Shown here: piece by piece, positions 33,718 through 42,886 of the stretch
Position numbering within the stretch: position 1 is the first letter of the stretch
How the letters are laid out: each line of letters opens with the position of its first letter
Virus record (IMG/VR): IMGVR_UViG_3300032053_000053
Span: 1 to 64,000 of that record
Direction: 5' to 3' (one strand)
DNA from: a virus
DNA: 64,000 nt
Position numbers and translations under genes: made by a program
The notes under the pieces: generated by a model
Seen by the model: only the letters and a program-made list of their open reading frames with translations
The model's database searches: none
Told to the model about the DNA's origin: nothing

Positions 33718-34953
33718 GTGCATTATATATACAAAATAACAAATATAGTCAATAATAAAGTTTATATTGGTCAAACAATAAACCCAAATGCCAGATGGAG
33801 AGCACATCAATCATATGCTCTAAAAAAACCTATCCAATATATACATCGAGCAATGGCAAAACATAAATTTGTCAATTTTATATTCGAGTTGATTTTAACC
33901 TGTAAAACGCAGGATGATGCAAATGAAGCGGAAGACGTCATAATTATTCAATATAATAGCCGTAACAAGAAATATGGATATAATCTAAATGCTGGCGGTA
34001 TTAATGGTATTAGCTCAGAAGAAACCAAACAAAAACAGCGTGAAGCCACCATTAAACAAATAAAAGAAATGGGCCATCCCGCCAAAGGTACTAGGCGCTC
34101 CGAAGAACAGCGGGCTTATTTAAGTTATGCTCAGAAAAACAGAAATAATAATTATACATCCGAAATAAGACAAAGAATGTCGGATGCGCATATTGGTATC
34201 AAAGACTCTGAACAAACAAAAAAGAAAAAATCTGATAGTGCAAAACTCGGGTGGCTAAAACGTAGAAAAATAACAAATAATAATGGATATTATCGTGAAA
34301 AGAACAAAGAAAAAATAGTTGCAAAAAAGAAAGAATATTACGAAAATAACAAAGCTGAAATCTTAAAAAGGAGAAAGGTTTATTATGAGAATAATAAAAT
34401 AAAATCGTTGCAACAACAAAAAGGATATCGAAAGAACAATAAGGATAAGATTAGAGACATTAATATAAAATATGTTGCTAAAAATAAAGAAATAATTTTA
34501 TTGAAACAACAGGAATATTATAAAAATAATAAAGCTATATTGCTTGATAAAAAGAAAATTCGTTGCGTTTTTAAATATAAAAACGATATATCTTACAAGC
34601 TAAGGCAATTAATTAGCTGCTCCATTAATCAGCAATTAAAAAAATCTTCGATATCAAAATCATGCAAATCAATATCTAGCATTCTAAAATATTCAATAAA
34701 TGATTTTAAAGCACATATTGAGAGTTTATTTGAGCCATGGATGAATTGGAATAATCATGGGCAATATAGGGCAAATGAATGGGACAATAATAACAATAAA
34801 ACATGGGTATGGCAAATTGATCATATTACGCCGCAGAGTTGTTTTAAAATTAAATCAATTAATTGTGAAGAATTACAAAAATGTTGGGCGTTAAACAATC
34901 TTCGACCATATTCTGCAAAACAAAATAATATTGATAGAAATCGCATCGGCTAA
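33718..34953 (+). CDS. GIY-YIG / HNH double-nuclease homing endonuclease
   Basis: A 411-residue protein that appears to hold two nuclease domains. Residues 1-95 are GIY-YIG (YIYKITN, KVYIGQT, Arg in NARWRAHQ, Glu in EAEDVIIIQYN). The middle (about 100-320) is basic and contains tandem units of about 17 residues with YYENNK or similar cores (EYYENNKAEILKRRK and relatives). The C-terminal 70 residues match HNH enzymes that use a WQIDHI core (FEPWMNWNNHG, VWQIDHITPQ, LNNLRPYSAKQN), like the separate gene at 42887-43531. It begins with GTG 7 bases after the preceding stop. Confidence 0.9.
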   Translation: MHYIYKITNIVNNKVYIGQTINPNARWRAHQSYALKKPIQYIHRAMAKHKFVNFIFELILTCKTQDDANEAEDVIIIQYNSRNKKYGYNLNAGGINGISSEETKQKQREATIKQIKEMGHPAKGTRRSEEQRAYLSYAQKNRNNNYTSEIRQRMSDAHIGIKDSEQTKKKKSDSAKLGWLKRRKITNNNGYYREKNKEKIVAKKKEYYENNKAEILKRRKVYYENNKIKSLQQQKGYRKNNKDKIRDINIKYVAKNKEIILLKQQEYYKNNKAILLDKKKIRCVFKYKNDISYKLRQLISCSINQQLKKSSISKSCKSISSILKYSINDFKAHIESLFEPWMNWNNHGQYRANEWDNNNNKTWVWQIDHITPQSCFKIKSINCEELQKCWALNNLRPYSAKQNNIDRNRIG

Positions 34954-34970
34954 ATATACGGCAATAAATC

Positions 34971-34980
34971 TGTATAATAT
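34971..34980 (+). promoter_or_regulatory. TATAAT promoter element
   Basis: TGTATAATAT, with TATAAT at 34973-34978, lies 30 bases upstream of ATG 35009. No good -35 is seen. It would restart transcription after the GIY-YIG/HNH gene. Confidence 0.33.
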
Positions 34981-35008
34981 AGACAACCACACATAATAAA
35001 AGGTTAAA

Positions 35009-36133
35009 ATGAGTCTCAAGCATTTAAAATTTGGCGAGTCTTTTTCAATGAGGTCTTTCGAGAAATTGGCCCAAGAAAAAGGTTTAATTAAAGCCGACCC
35101 CGTTATAAAAATGGCCAAAAAATCAGTTGATTTAACTCCGTCAGATAGTTTATTGAATAATATAATTAGATTATCTTCTGGTCTTCGCGCTCAAGGATTT
35201 ATAACATATGCCGAAGAACTTGAAAAAAAATGTTTGATGTTCAAAGAAGCGAATACTCTTTATGAAACATCAAAAGAAAAGGGCGAAGATCTTATCGACG
35301 CGGCTCACCCAAAAGGAAGCCATAAACTAGTTGGTGTACTTGGCGATGCAGTTGTCGAAACAATCGTGGATCAAGATAAAAAAATAATGGATGTAGTGAA
35401 TAAAAAACCAACCGGAAAATTGGCGTCAAAAGATATTATCAAGATGGTTAAAATTGTTTTAGGTCAAGACAGAAAATCCGAATTAGAAAAGGGAATGAAT
35501 GATATTGCTTCTAAAATAATAGATAAATTAAATCTATTGAATTCAATTGTATCAGGTGAACTCACTTTTTCTATAGATGGATTTATTAACGACGCAAGCA
35601 AGCTTCTTATGAGTCCATCGCGTGATACATTAGAGTATGCAAAAAAACTATTAGTTGGTAATAATCCGGGGTCATTAGAATACCGTCTTAAACCGGGATT
35701 ATTAGGCGGTTTAAAAAAAGGCACATGGGACGTTGTTTCGGCTCTACTATATTCTTTGCCAAAAAAAATTGATGATATGCTGGTTTTACAATTAGAGCTA
35801 GATGGTATTAAAGGAAAATCTTTGGTCGAAGATAAGCCGTTTACACCAGCTCCGGCCGTTCAAAAATCAGATGAGTTGGAAGATAGAATTAAAAAAGCAT
35901 TAAGCACAATTGCATTATATCAAAATTTTTTGGATAACTCTAATTTAGATACCGATGATAAGAATAGCGGAAAAAAGCAATTAGATGCATTAAATCAAAA
36001 ATTATTGCAAAGTAAAAAAATGTTTGACTTATTAGCTCCAGAACAAAAAGACGAGGGCAAATCACTAATTTCTGGGCCAGTAAAAGTTGTAGAACAAGAT
36101 ATAGTGAAATTTAAATCTTTATGGTTTAAGTAA
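35009..36133 (+). CDS. Structural-type protein with AHP motif
   Basis: A 374-residue mainly helical protein. Near residue 60 it has the helix pair LRAQGFITYAEELEKK; near 95-130 it has the motif AAHPKGSHKLVG followed by IMDVVNKKPTGKL, which recurs in the genes at 27624 and 39858. The C-terminal part is coiled-coil-like (ELEDRIKKALSTIALYQNFL). No enzyme motif was found. SD AAAAGG is near the ATG. It begins a compact unit of five large proteins (35009-41048), probably virion or assembly components. Confidence 0.8.
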   Translation: MSLKHLKFGESFSMRSFEKLAQEKGLIKADPVIKMAKKSVDLTPSDSLLNNIIRLSSGLRAQGFITYAEELEKKCLMFKEANTLYETSKEKGEDLIDAAHPKGSHKLVGVLGDAVVETIVDQDKKIMDVVNKKPTGKLASKDIIKMVKIVLGQDRKSELEKGMNDIASKIIDKLNLLNSIVSGELTFSIDGFINDASKLLMSPSRDTLEYAKKLLVGNNPGSLEYRLKPGLLGGLKKGTWDVVSALLYSLPKKIDDMLVLQLELDGIKGKSLVEDKPFTPAPAVQKSDELEDRIKKALSTIALYQNFLDNSNLDTDDKNSGKKQLDALNQKLLQSKKMFDLLAPEQKDEGKSLISGPVKVVEQDIVKFKSLWFK

Positions 36134-36141
36134 AAGGATTT

Positions 36142-37326
36142 ATGCGCATATTTCCTCCCAAAAATATAAAGAAAGTTGCTGAAATAACCGGGCCCAGGGG
36201 TAATAGGCGTATTTCTGTTGATGAATCGTCGGCCACTACAGGTCCGGCTACAGCAGAGCGTACAAGCCCAGCACAAGTTCCTGCAACAAAGAATACAGTT
36301 AAGAGGGTTTCGCCAATCATAAAATCACCGGCCACGGCAATGATTCCAGATGTCAAGAGAATGCAAGAGGCCATGGCAGATATTGCTAGCCACATATCTC
36401 AATACATAAACTATGATGCTTTAATTCAAGGAATGCAAGCAAATCAAGCAACTCATGAAGGAGCAAAAACAGTTGGCAAAGACGCATTTAGCAATTTTAT
36501 GGTTGATAGCTTTTTACGGTCCGCCCCAACAAAAGGGGTTGAATTCGATCCGGATTTAGAGAAAAAAGTTGTTAGTGAAAAGACTCCTTCTGATCTAAAA
36601 TATATGCATTTAGTTCTTGAAACATTAAAAAGAATTGGCGGAGCATCAGCTGAGTTTAACGCAGACGGTAAGTGGGGGCCGAGAACAAATAATGGTCTAA
36701 AAAATATTGCAGCCATATCAGATGCTTTATTAAAAATCGGGGAAGCATTTAATTTTACGGCCACTTCATTTGATAAAAATAGCGAAACAAAACTAAATAG
36801 CTTAATTCCAAATAATGACATTGATCTTACTGATGATCAAAGAAAAAATAACGCTAAAGAAATAACTCCACTTTTATTTGATTTGAAAAAAATGTTTGTA
36901 GAGTTTCGCGATAATGTAATGAAAAGCCCTTACCACAAATCATATATTGAGGGAAAACCATTTATAACATATCAGAAACCTGGGCAAAAAGATATTTCTA
37001 AAGACTTGTCTGATGATGAAGAAGCAATACATAAAGACATTAATGATAAACGAGATACGAGCTTATATTTGGCACCACGAAATGCAAGATACTCAATAAC
37101 GTTTGATGGTATCTCGGGCTCATTATTATTATCAGCAAGTGATCTATTAAACAAAGACGCGTTTGATAGTTGGTTGATGAAGCAAACTCCTTTAATACAG
37201 TTTAAGCAACATCTTACTCCAATTGATTTTATGGAAAGAGTAGTGAAGCCTATTTTTAATCAAGTAAAAAAACAGGCGGATCAAGAATTATCTAAATATA
37301 AAAGCAATTTACCGAGAGCGATATAA
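36142..37326 (+). CDS. Structural-type protein
   Basis: A 394-residue protein. The first 75 residues are Pro/Thr/Ala-rich and probably flexible. A helical segment follows, and near 170-190 the sequence NADGKWGPRTNNGLKNIAAI resembles the DGxxGPxT core of peptidoglycan-binding type 1 domains; one isolated match is weak evidence. The rest is helical with no recognised family. AAAGGA is 5 bases upstream of the ATG, and the stop overlaps the next ATG (ATAATGG). It could contact the cell wall or simply be a structural protein. Confidence 0.78.
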   Translation: MRIFPPKNIKKVAEITGPRGNRRISVDESSATTGPATAERTSPAQVPATKNTVKRVSPIIKSPATAMIPDVKRMQEAMADIASHISQYINYDALIQGMQANQATHEGAKTVGKDAFSNFMVDSFLRSAPTKGVEFDPDLEKKVVSEKTPSDLKYMHLVLETLKRIGGASAEFNADGKWGPRTNNGLKNIAAISDALLKIGEAFNFTATSFDKNSETKLNSLIPNNDIDLTDDQRKNNAKEITPLLFDLKKMFVEFRDNVMKSPYHKSYIEGKPFITYQKPGQKDISKDLSDDEEAIHKDINDKRDTSLYLAPRNARYSITFDGISGSLLLSASDLLNKDAFDSWLMKQTPLIQFKQHLTPIDFMERVVKPIFNQVKKQADQELSKYKSNLPRAI

Positions 37327-38777
37327 TGGGACTTTTTGATAATGACGATCTAATAATTAAGCTGCTAAAGTATGGTTCCGAGTTTGAATTAAAGTTCGGT
37401 AAATATGCTCAAACTCAACCAGCTGCTAGCCCAAATTATTTTTCATTAACGCAAAAATTAGTTTCTAATTTAGAACAAAGCTATTTTCCTAAACCAAAAG
37501 ATGCTAACGCAATATCTTCGGGATCTGACGATTCAGAAGTAAAGTTTACCGTTTCTGATGTAAATACCTGGGGCAATTTCTTAGCGTTTATCTCTTCTAA
37601 TAAAATGATGGTTGGAAATGTAAGGATTGCATATGATTCCAATCCTGATATACCTGGTTATTTGCCTACTAGCGGGAAAATTGCTAATTATATGGAACAT
37701 GGCGATAGATCCGCCATAAAACCAGAATTTTATATTAACAAAGATTTGGCTATTAAATATATACAATCTTTGCAACATCAAGCTGAAACAATGGGTGAAG
37801 AAGGTAAAGTTTTAAAAGTAATGCTTGGTTCACGCATTGATGATTTGAATAAAGTTTTTGAAATACAATTAAATAAAAAATATCAAGAGCCTGAATTTGA
37901 ATTAAAAGATGATGATACATTAACTTCTTTTCGCGTAATATTGGATCAATCTGATGGCGATAGGACATTGAGATATAAAGATATAAAGACTGCTGGGGCT
38001 TTGCAACAATGGGCAAAAGACCAGGATGTTTTTATTGAAATTAATGGCGCAAATGTTAGTGCAAGAAATTTAGATTTTAATTGGTGCGATGCCGTTAGAA
38101 TAATATATAATAAAGCAAAATTATTAAAACAAAATAATGTTGCTGAAAAAAAGTATGATATATTCGTAAAACAAATTGAAGTGATAACCCCGCAATTAAG
38201 TTTTAATGATCTGCCTTGTTCAGTTTCTGGCACAAGTTCATCAGCAAAACAAACGAATAATAAAACGCCATACGAACTTGTTGATCATAAAGCGCGCGAT
38301 AAAGATAAACCAGGCTCAACAACAAAAAATTTTGCTGAATTAATTGGCAAATTTCCTTTGTTTATTGATCGAATTGATTTTGATAGAATAAGAGATTTTA
38401 CTCAGATATATCAAAATGTAACTGGTGAATACTCCCAATATACATCTGAAATTGTGCAAACTGTAAATAATCTAATAATGTCTTCAGGTGCCCACACTCA
38501 AACTTTAGATGCCACTGTTGACCAAATATCATCAAGATTAAAAGGTGCACACCCGGTTCATTACCTTAAAATGCTTTATGATCTTATAAGCAGAGTGTCA
38601 GACATGTTAACAGATTTTAGAAGCAAATATTCAGACGTATTAAATGGAAATCAACAACTTAAACAAGATCTTAATAAACAAATTGGGTCCGATCCTGGTG
38701 ATACAGGGTCGTTTGCTCATCAAAATATTAACAAGTTAACATACTTATTGTCAGACGCAAGCACTTGGAGGCGTTAA
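37326..38777 (+). CDS. Structural-type protein
   Basis: A 483-residue soluble protein of unknown family. The N-terminus (MGLFDNDDLIIKLLKYGSEF) is helical; the middle mixes strands and helices (SFRVILDQSDGDRTLRYKDI near 200) and the last 150 residues are helical, ending SDASTWRR. A low-complexity Ser/Lys/Thr stretch lies near 300-330. It is coupled to genes on both sides: its ATG overlaps the upstream stop and the next ATG is 1 base after its own stop. Conserved neighbourhood suggests a subunit of a multi-protein virion assembly. Confidence 0.78.
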   Translation: MGLFDNDDLIIKLLKYGSEFELKFGKYAQTQPAASPNYFSLTQKLVSNLEQSYFPKPKDANAISSGSDDSEVKFTVSDVNTWGNFLAFISSNKMMVGNVRIAYDSNPDIPGYLPTSGKIANYMEHGDRSAIKPEFYINKDLAIKYIQSLQHQAETMGEEGKVLKVMLGSRIDDLNKVFEIQLNKKYQEPEFELKDDDTLTSFRVILDQSDGDRTLRYKDIKTAGALQQWAKDQDVFIEINGANVSARNLDFNWCDAVRIIYNKAKLLKQNNVAEKKYDIFVKQIEVITPQLSFNDLPCSVSGTSSSAKQTNNKTPYELVDHKARDKDKPGSTTKNFAELIGKFPLFIDRIDFDRIRDFTQIYQNVTGEYSQYTSEIVQTVNNLIMSSGAHTQTLDATVDQISSRLKGAHPVHYLKMLYDLISRVSDMLTDFRSKYSDVLNGNQQLKQDLNKQIGSDPGDTGSFAHQNINKLTYLLSDASTWRR

Positions 38778-38778
38778 A

Positions 38779-39825
38779 ATGAAAAATAGCGCCATACAAT
38801 ATTATTTAGACACTCTTATAATTCAGGCATCTCTTGGCAATGATAAATTAACCAAAGAAGCTCAAAGTGGCGCCGTAGGTACAATTATATCTGATGTAAA
38901 AAATTATGTTAGTTCTAAAATTGATGATAATAATAAAGTTAGTAGTGTGTTAAATATTATCGCTCCGGGGGCTATTTCAGTTTTATTAAGATCTATTGGT
39001 CTAAATTGGATTGGTTTTCTCCTGCCACTTGCAATGAATGTTTTCGGCATTAAATTTGACGAAATATTATCATCAATACATTCAAAAATAAGCTCTATGT
39101 TAAAAGCTGGCCCAGTGTCATCTGAACAAGTGGATGCGGCAGTTGAAGCCTCATTTGAATCAGAAAAATCAGCCCCTCCAACCGAAGAACAGCTTCAGCA
39201 ATATTTACAAACACATTCTTTTAATAAAATGCTTCGATCGGCTCATTTATTTAAAATGTCGTTAATTCAATCCAGTAATATTAAAAAAACAGCCGGAGTA
39301 TTTGATATGTTTGGCGGAAGCAAAGTTAAAACGGTTAGCTTATTGGCAAGTGTGGTTAAATGGACAATAAAAACAGTTATTGCTGCCGCAGGACTTATGG
39401 TAGCTGGCGATGTAGTTAAAAAAATGGTGGGTATAAAGGATCAGTTAGACGAAAAACAAATTTCTACTGCGTTTAAATTGAACTCGTCTTATGATAATAA
39501 ACAACTAAATACGGATAAGGCTACTTGGGTCGAGTCCGTTATTCCAAATACAAATAATATTAAAGATTTTGTTCTTGATTGGATGAATGAAGTGTACCAA
39601 GATATAGAGCAATATGAAGAGTTGGCCGAAAATACATTCGGATTTAGGAATGTTGTAAAAGAAATTGAAGATTTTAATGCCGGGAATAAATCTGGAAACA
39701 TAACATTTATACCAAAAATGTTCAAAACAAAAAAAGATGCCGTTAATATTTTTATTAAAGAAGTCGAAGATAAAGTAAAATCTGCTGGTTATTATGGTAA
39801 ATCAAGCCCTCCCATATCTGCTTAA
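38779..39825 (+). CDS. Structural-type protein with two hydrophobic segments
   Basis: A 348-residue protein with two long hydrophobic stretches, about 57-92 (IIAPGAISVLLRSIGL then IGFLLPLAMNVFGI) and about 183-210 (SLLASVVKWTIKTVIAAAGL). They could be membrane-spanning or buried helices; in a virion protein they might insert into the host membrane at DNA injection. A polar linker separates them, and the C-terminus is charged. No family is recognised. It is the fourth gene of the 35009-41048 unit. Confidence 0.78.
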   Translation: MKNSAIQYYLDTLIIQASLGNDKLTKEAQSGAVGTIISDVKNYVSSKIDDNNKVSSVLNIIAPGAISVLLRSIGLNWIGFLLPLAMNVFGIKFDEILSSIHSKISSMLKAGPVSSEQVDAAVEASFESEKSAPPTEEQLQQYLQTHSFNKMLRSAHLFKMSLIQSSNIKKTAGVFDMFGGSKVKTVSLLASVVKWTIKTVIAAAGLMVAGDVVKKMVGIKDQLDEKQISTAFKLNSSYDNKQLNTDKATWVESVIPNTNNIKDFVLDWMNEVYQDIEQYEELAENTFGFRNVVKEIEDFNAGNKSGNITFIPKMFKTKKDAVNIFIKEVEDKVKSAGYYGKSSPPISA

Positions 39826-39857
39826 ATGCATTTTTTAATATTACAATAAGGTGAACA

Positions 39858-41048
39858 ATGTCCGATATTTTTAATAAATATGCAGCTCTGGCAATCGAAA
39901 GAGGCCTAATATCTGAATCTGAAAGCACAAAGGAAAAACTTGAAAAAAATCCAAGGTGGGATTCTCAAGATATTTCCGCTGTTGAACTTCTTTATGGCGT
40001 TAAACCTGATTCTCCAAAAGAAATGAACTATGATAGAAACATTGTCGAAATTGCTCATCCAAATTCGGTCATTGTTTCTCCTGCCCACGATAAATTAAAT
40101 GGACTTGTTGAAAATATAAATGAACGAAACAATATCATGATCAATATTGTAAATAAACCGGTTGATGGTCATCTCACTGGTAGAAAATATGCCGAAAATG
40201 AACTAGTTCTTTCTTTAGTCCGAATCGCAAATGATATGGATAATAAAGATATAAAAGAATTGCGCATTTTAGCCGATGCTTGTATTGATCAAATTCATAA
40301 GTCAGCTCTCCCGGCCGCATTAACATTACTAGGTGGGCCATATACAATCGCAGCTGCCGCAATATTAGGTGGCGTATATCTTCAACAACATCTTGATATG
40401 GCAGATCAGGGTTTCGAAGAAAATGCAGAAAGACTTGTTAAAGAACTTGAAGATTTCATCGGAGATCATTTGATTGGAACAGATTATACCGAAAATTTCC
40501 AGGAAACAATTAAAAAGATAATTGAACGAATACACTTTATTTCATTAAAATACTCGGCTTTCAAGGATGAATTAGAAAAACTTCAGGCTCCAAAAGATTT
40601 AGATGAACTACAAAAATATGTTTCTTCTCAACATACCGATTTCCATAAAATATATGCAGATTTTAGTGATATGGTCGCAAAGGCAAATTCATTGTTTGAT
40701 CAAGTAAGTGCTAAATTCCAAGACCAATCATTTAAATCTCGTCAAATGAAAGATGTTGGAGTTGGCGAAAAAATTAATCGATTCTTCGGTGGACTGTTCT
40801 CTGGCGATAAATATAGCTTGGTTGCAGACGATTTTAAAGATGTGTTGCGTGCACTGGAACCATTTAGAAAATCTATTGCTTCAGTTCTTGATGTTCTTAA
40901 AACTGCAGATGCCAAATCAAAAAATGAACTTGACTCAATGCAGATGACCTATAAAGCAAAAAAGGACGAACCGGCTTCTCCAGGTTCATCAAATCAAAAT
41001 TCAGGCTTAACGTCATTATTTGATCTTTCGTCTATGCCAGGGCTATAA
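39858..41048 (+). CDS. Structural-type protein with AHP motif
   Basis: A 396-residue protein. Residues 50-115 contain EIAHPNSVIVSPAHDKL followed by IMINIVNKPVDGHLTG, parallel to the AHP block of the gene at 35009, so the two are likely distant paralogues. A hydrophobic segment (PAALTLLGGPYTIAAAAILG) at about 150-175 is followed by long helices. The C-terminus is Ser/Pro-rich. SD AAGGTG lies 5 bases before the ATG. It closes the unit; an AT-rich gap with no other gene follows (41049-41198). Confidence 0.78.
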   Translation: MSDIFNKYAALAIERGLISESESTKEKLEKNPRWDSQDISAVELLYGVKPDSPKEMNYDRNIVEIAHPNSVIVSPAHDKLNGLVENINERNNIMINIVNKPVDGHLTGRKYAENELVLSLVRIANDMDNKDIKELRILADACIDQIHKSALPAALTLLGGPYTIAAAAILGGVYLQQHLDMADQGFEENAERLVKELEDFIGDHLIGTDYTENFQETIKKIIERIHFISLKYSAFKDELEKLQAPKDLDELQKYVSSQHTDFHKIYADFSDMVAKANSLFDQVSAKFQDQSFKSRQMKDVGVGEKINRFFGGLFSGDKYSLVADDFKDVLRALEPFRKSIASVLDVLKTADAKSKNELDSMQMTYKAKKDEPASPGSSNQNSGLTSLFDLSSMPGL

Positions 41049-41198
41049 TTATAATTTTTCGTTGATATATATTATTTGTAAAATCTTAAAATTATATGAA
41101 TAACTATATATCTTTATTAGATTTTTGTTAGTAAGTCAGGTGTAAGTCAACCTAATGCCATTCTAAAATACGGCAAAAGAAATTAAAGGAATAAAATC

Positions 41199-41879
41199 AT
41201 GTCTCTTAAATTACTACAACCAGGCTATATGCCAATGGGTCAATTCGACGGTTACGATACTGAAGTCACTCTCCTTAAGGGCGGTGAAGTCGTAACTTTC
41301 AAAAGCGTAACTGTTGCATTTGCAGATAAAGTTGCTGCATATCTCGATGGTTATTCAAATGACAGCGGGGTCGAGAAGCGCACCGTAGTCAGCAACAACC
41401 TACCTTCAACAGCTCGTGTCTTAATGCTCGCTGATGAAGGCGTCGCTGGTTATGGAACAATGCTCGGAAGTCTCGTAGGGGAAACTGCCGGTCAATCAGC
41501 TCTTGGGACAACCCTCGGGCCACACACCACAGCAGGTTCGGGTAAAGTTACTTGTTGGGATAAAGCTGGTCTCTATGCAGTTTCACTTGATGCATGCGAC
41601 ACCAACACTTCAACAGGCCTACAACCAACCAACCTAACCCTCAAGACTGGTGATAAGCTCTTTGCAACTGCAGCGGGCCTTCTTACACCACTTAGCTCAG
41701 CCTCATTTGCTGGGTCAGGCGTCTTCCCATGCGCAACCTTCGTTGAATTCTCAACCAATGGTTCACTCGTCAATACACCGGCAAATCTATCACAAGCTCT
41801 TAACAGCCCATCTGGTTCACCAGCCGCTGCCAAGTCCTTTAAATTCGCTGTGTTCTATTGGCAACCAGGTTTAGTCTAA
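41199..41879 (+). CDS. Abundant virion protein (decoration or tube-like)
   Basis: A 226-residue beta-rich protein full of Gly, Thr, Ser and Ala with only one Trp-containing C-terminal strand (FYWQPGLV). Codons end in C much more often than in surrounding genes (GTC, ACC, CTC, TTC), a bias shared with the major capsid gene at 44818, which suggests very high expression. A good SD (AAAGGA) lies 9 bases from the ATG and a strong terminator follows directly. Together these indicate a major structural protein, perhaps capsid decoration or tail tube. The exact role is inference. Confidence 0.8.
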   Translation: MSLKLLQPGYMPMGQFDGYDTEVTLLKGGEVVTFKSVTVAFADKVAAYLDGYSNDSGVEKRTVVSNNLPSTARVLMLADEGVAGYGTMLGSLVGETAGQSALGTTLGPHTTAGSGKVTCWDKAGLYAVSLDACDTNTSTGLQPTNLTLKTGDKLFATAAGLLTPLSSASFAGSGVFPCATFVEFSTNGSLVNTPANLSQALNSPSGSPAAAKSFKFAVFYWQPGLV

Positions 41880-41889
41880 TTTTAATTAA

Positions 41890-42864
41890 TTAAACTAATA
41901 TAGCTAAAAGAGGCGGCTTTTCAGTCGCCTCTTTTTTATTTTGATATTCCGTTATTTGCTTTATCCAAATATTAAAATTTTCCAATTCCATTCTTTCTTT
42001 GGCAAAATTACAATATTTGCAGCAAGCGACTACGTTGTCTTTGTTATGACCTGAATTTGAATTAATTCGATCTAGTCCGTTATAGTAATATTCTGATTTT
42101 TCTATTGATAATTTTGGCCTACAACTATTTAGTATACAACGATTAAATGGTTTGGCATCGCAATAATGGCAATTCTGCTGAGTTAATTGCCAAAATTCTT
42201 GTAATGTTAAATCTCCATCTTTATACCTGTAGAAAATTTTCCTTACTGATGTAGCATAATATTTTGGCAATATACAATCAGTGAAAATATGGTTTACATT
42301 TTCTTTAATTTTTAATGACCGAATATATCTGTGAAAATCTTCTATTGACCGATTACTTTTGGCTCTATTACATGTATTACAGCAAGCAACAACGTTATCT
42401 ATTTTGTGCGGTTTATTACTATTAATTCTATCAAGCCCATTAAATGTGAATGTCCCCGCATCTTTAACTGATTGTGGGCTATTGTTTGATTTTACAGCGA
42501 AACAATTATATTTTTTTGAAGGAGAGCATCCGCAATAAAAACAATCTTGCTGAGATATTTCGTAGAATTGTTCAAAAGATATATCGCATTCTTTATCGTC
42601 ATTATAATATCTCGACCAAACTATTCTTGCCGACGATATTGCTGGTTCGTATTTTCGTCTATTAATCGCCATGAAACAAGACAGATTGTCCATATATTCT
42701 TTTAGCAAACATCCGCAAGATTTAGTGCATTTGTTTAATCTAACCTCTAGAACAATTGCTTTTTTGCCGCAATCACATAAACATTGCCATTTATTATCAA
42801 TTTTTTTAATTAATGTTAATCGATAAAACTTGTCTCCGGCCCTATAATTATTTCGTTTTCTCAT
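41890..42864 (-). CDS. HNH homing endonuclease, two HNH units
   Basis: A 324-residue minus-strand protein. Residues 1-60 are a Cys-rich module (WQCLCDCGKKAIV ... KSCGC) found in many phage HNH proteins. Two HNH units follow: CFYCG to FNGLDRINSNKPHKIDNV and CCNTCNRAKSNR (about 115-190), then CHYCD to YNGLDRINSNSGHNKDNV and CCKYCNFAKER (about 235-305). Both keep CxxC pairs and the DRINS/DNVV core. The C-terminal residues are read through the terminator of the convergent virion gene, suggesting insertion at that 3' end. Confidence 0.9.
   Translation of the reverse strand: MRKRNNYRAGDKFYRLTLIKKIDNKWQCLCDCGKKAIVLEVRLNKCTKSCGCLLKEYMDNLSCFMAINRRKYEPAISSARIVWSRYYNDDKECDISFEQFYEISQQDCFYCGCSPSKKYNCFAVKSNNSPQSVKDAGTFTFNGLDRINSNKPHKIDNVVACCNTCNRAKSNRSIEDFHRYIRSLKIKENVNHIFTDCILPKYYATSVRKIFYRYKDGDLTLQEFWQLTQQNCHYCDAKPFNRCILNSCRPKLSIEKSEYYYNGLDRINSNSGHNKDNVVACCKYCNFAKERMELENFNIWIKQITEYQNKKEATEKPPLLAILV
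41906..41937 (+). terminator. Intrinsic terminator
   Basis: A 10-bp stem (41906-41915 with 41926-41935), extended by a G-U and a C-G pair, followed by a run of six T. The hairpin is symmetric enough to act on both strands; it lies within the last codons of the convergent HNH gene. Confidence 0.87.
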
Positions 42865-42886
42865 GATTTTTTTTGGACAATGAAAT

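Noticed and set aside
36640-36710. Peptidoglycan-binding domain in the 36142 protein
   Set aside because: Only one short DGKWGPRT-like match; not enough to call a domain.
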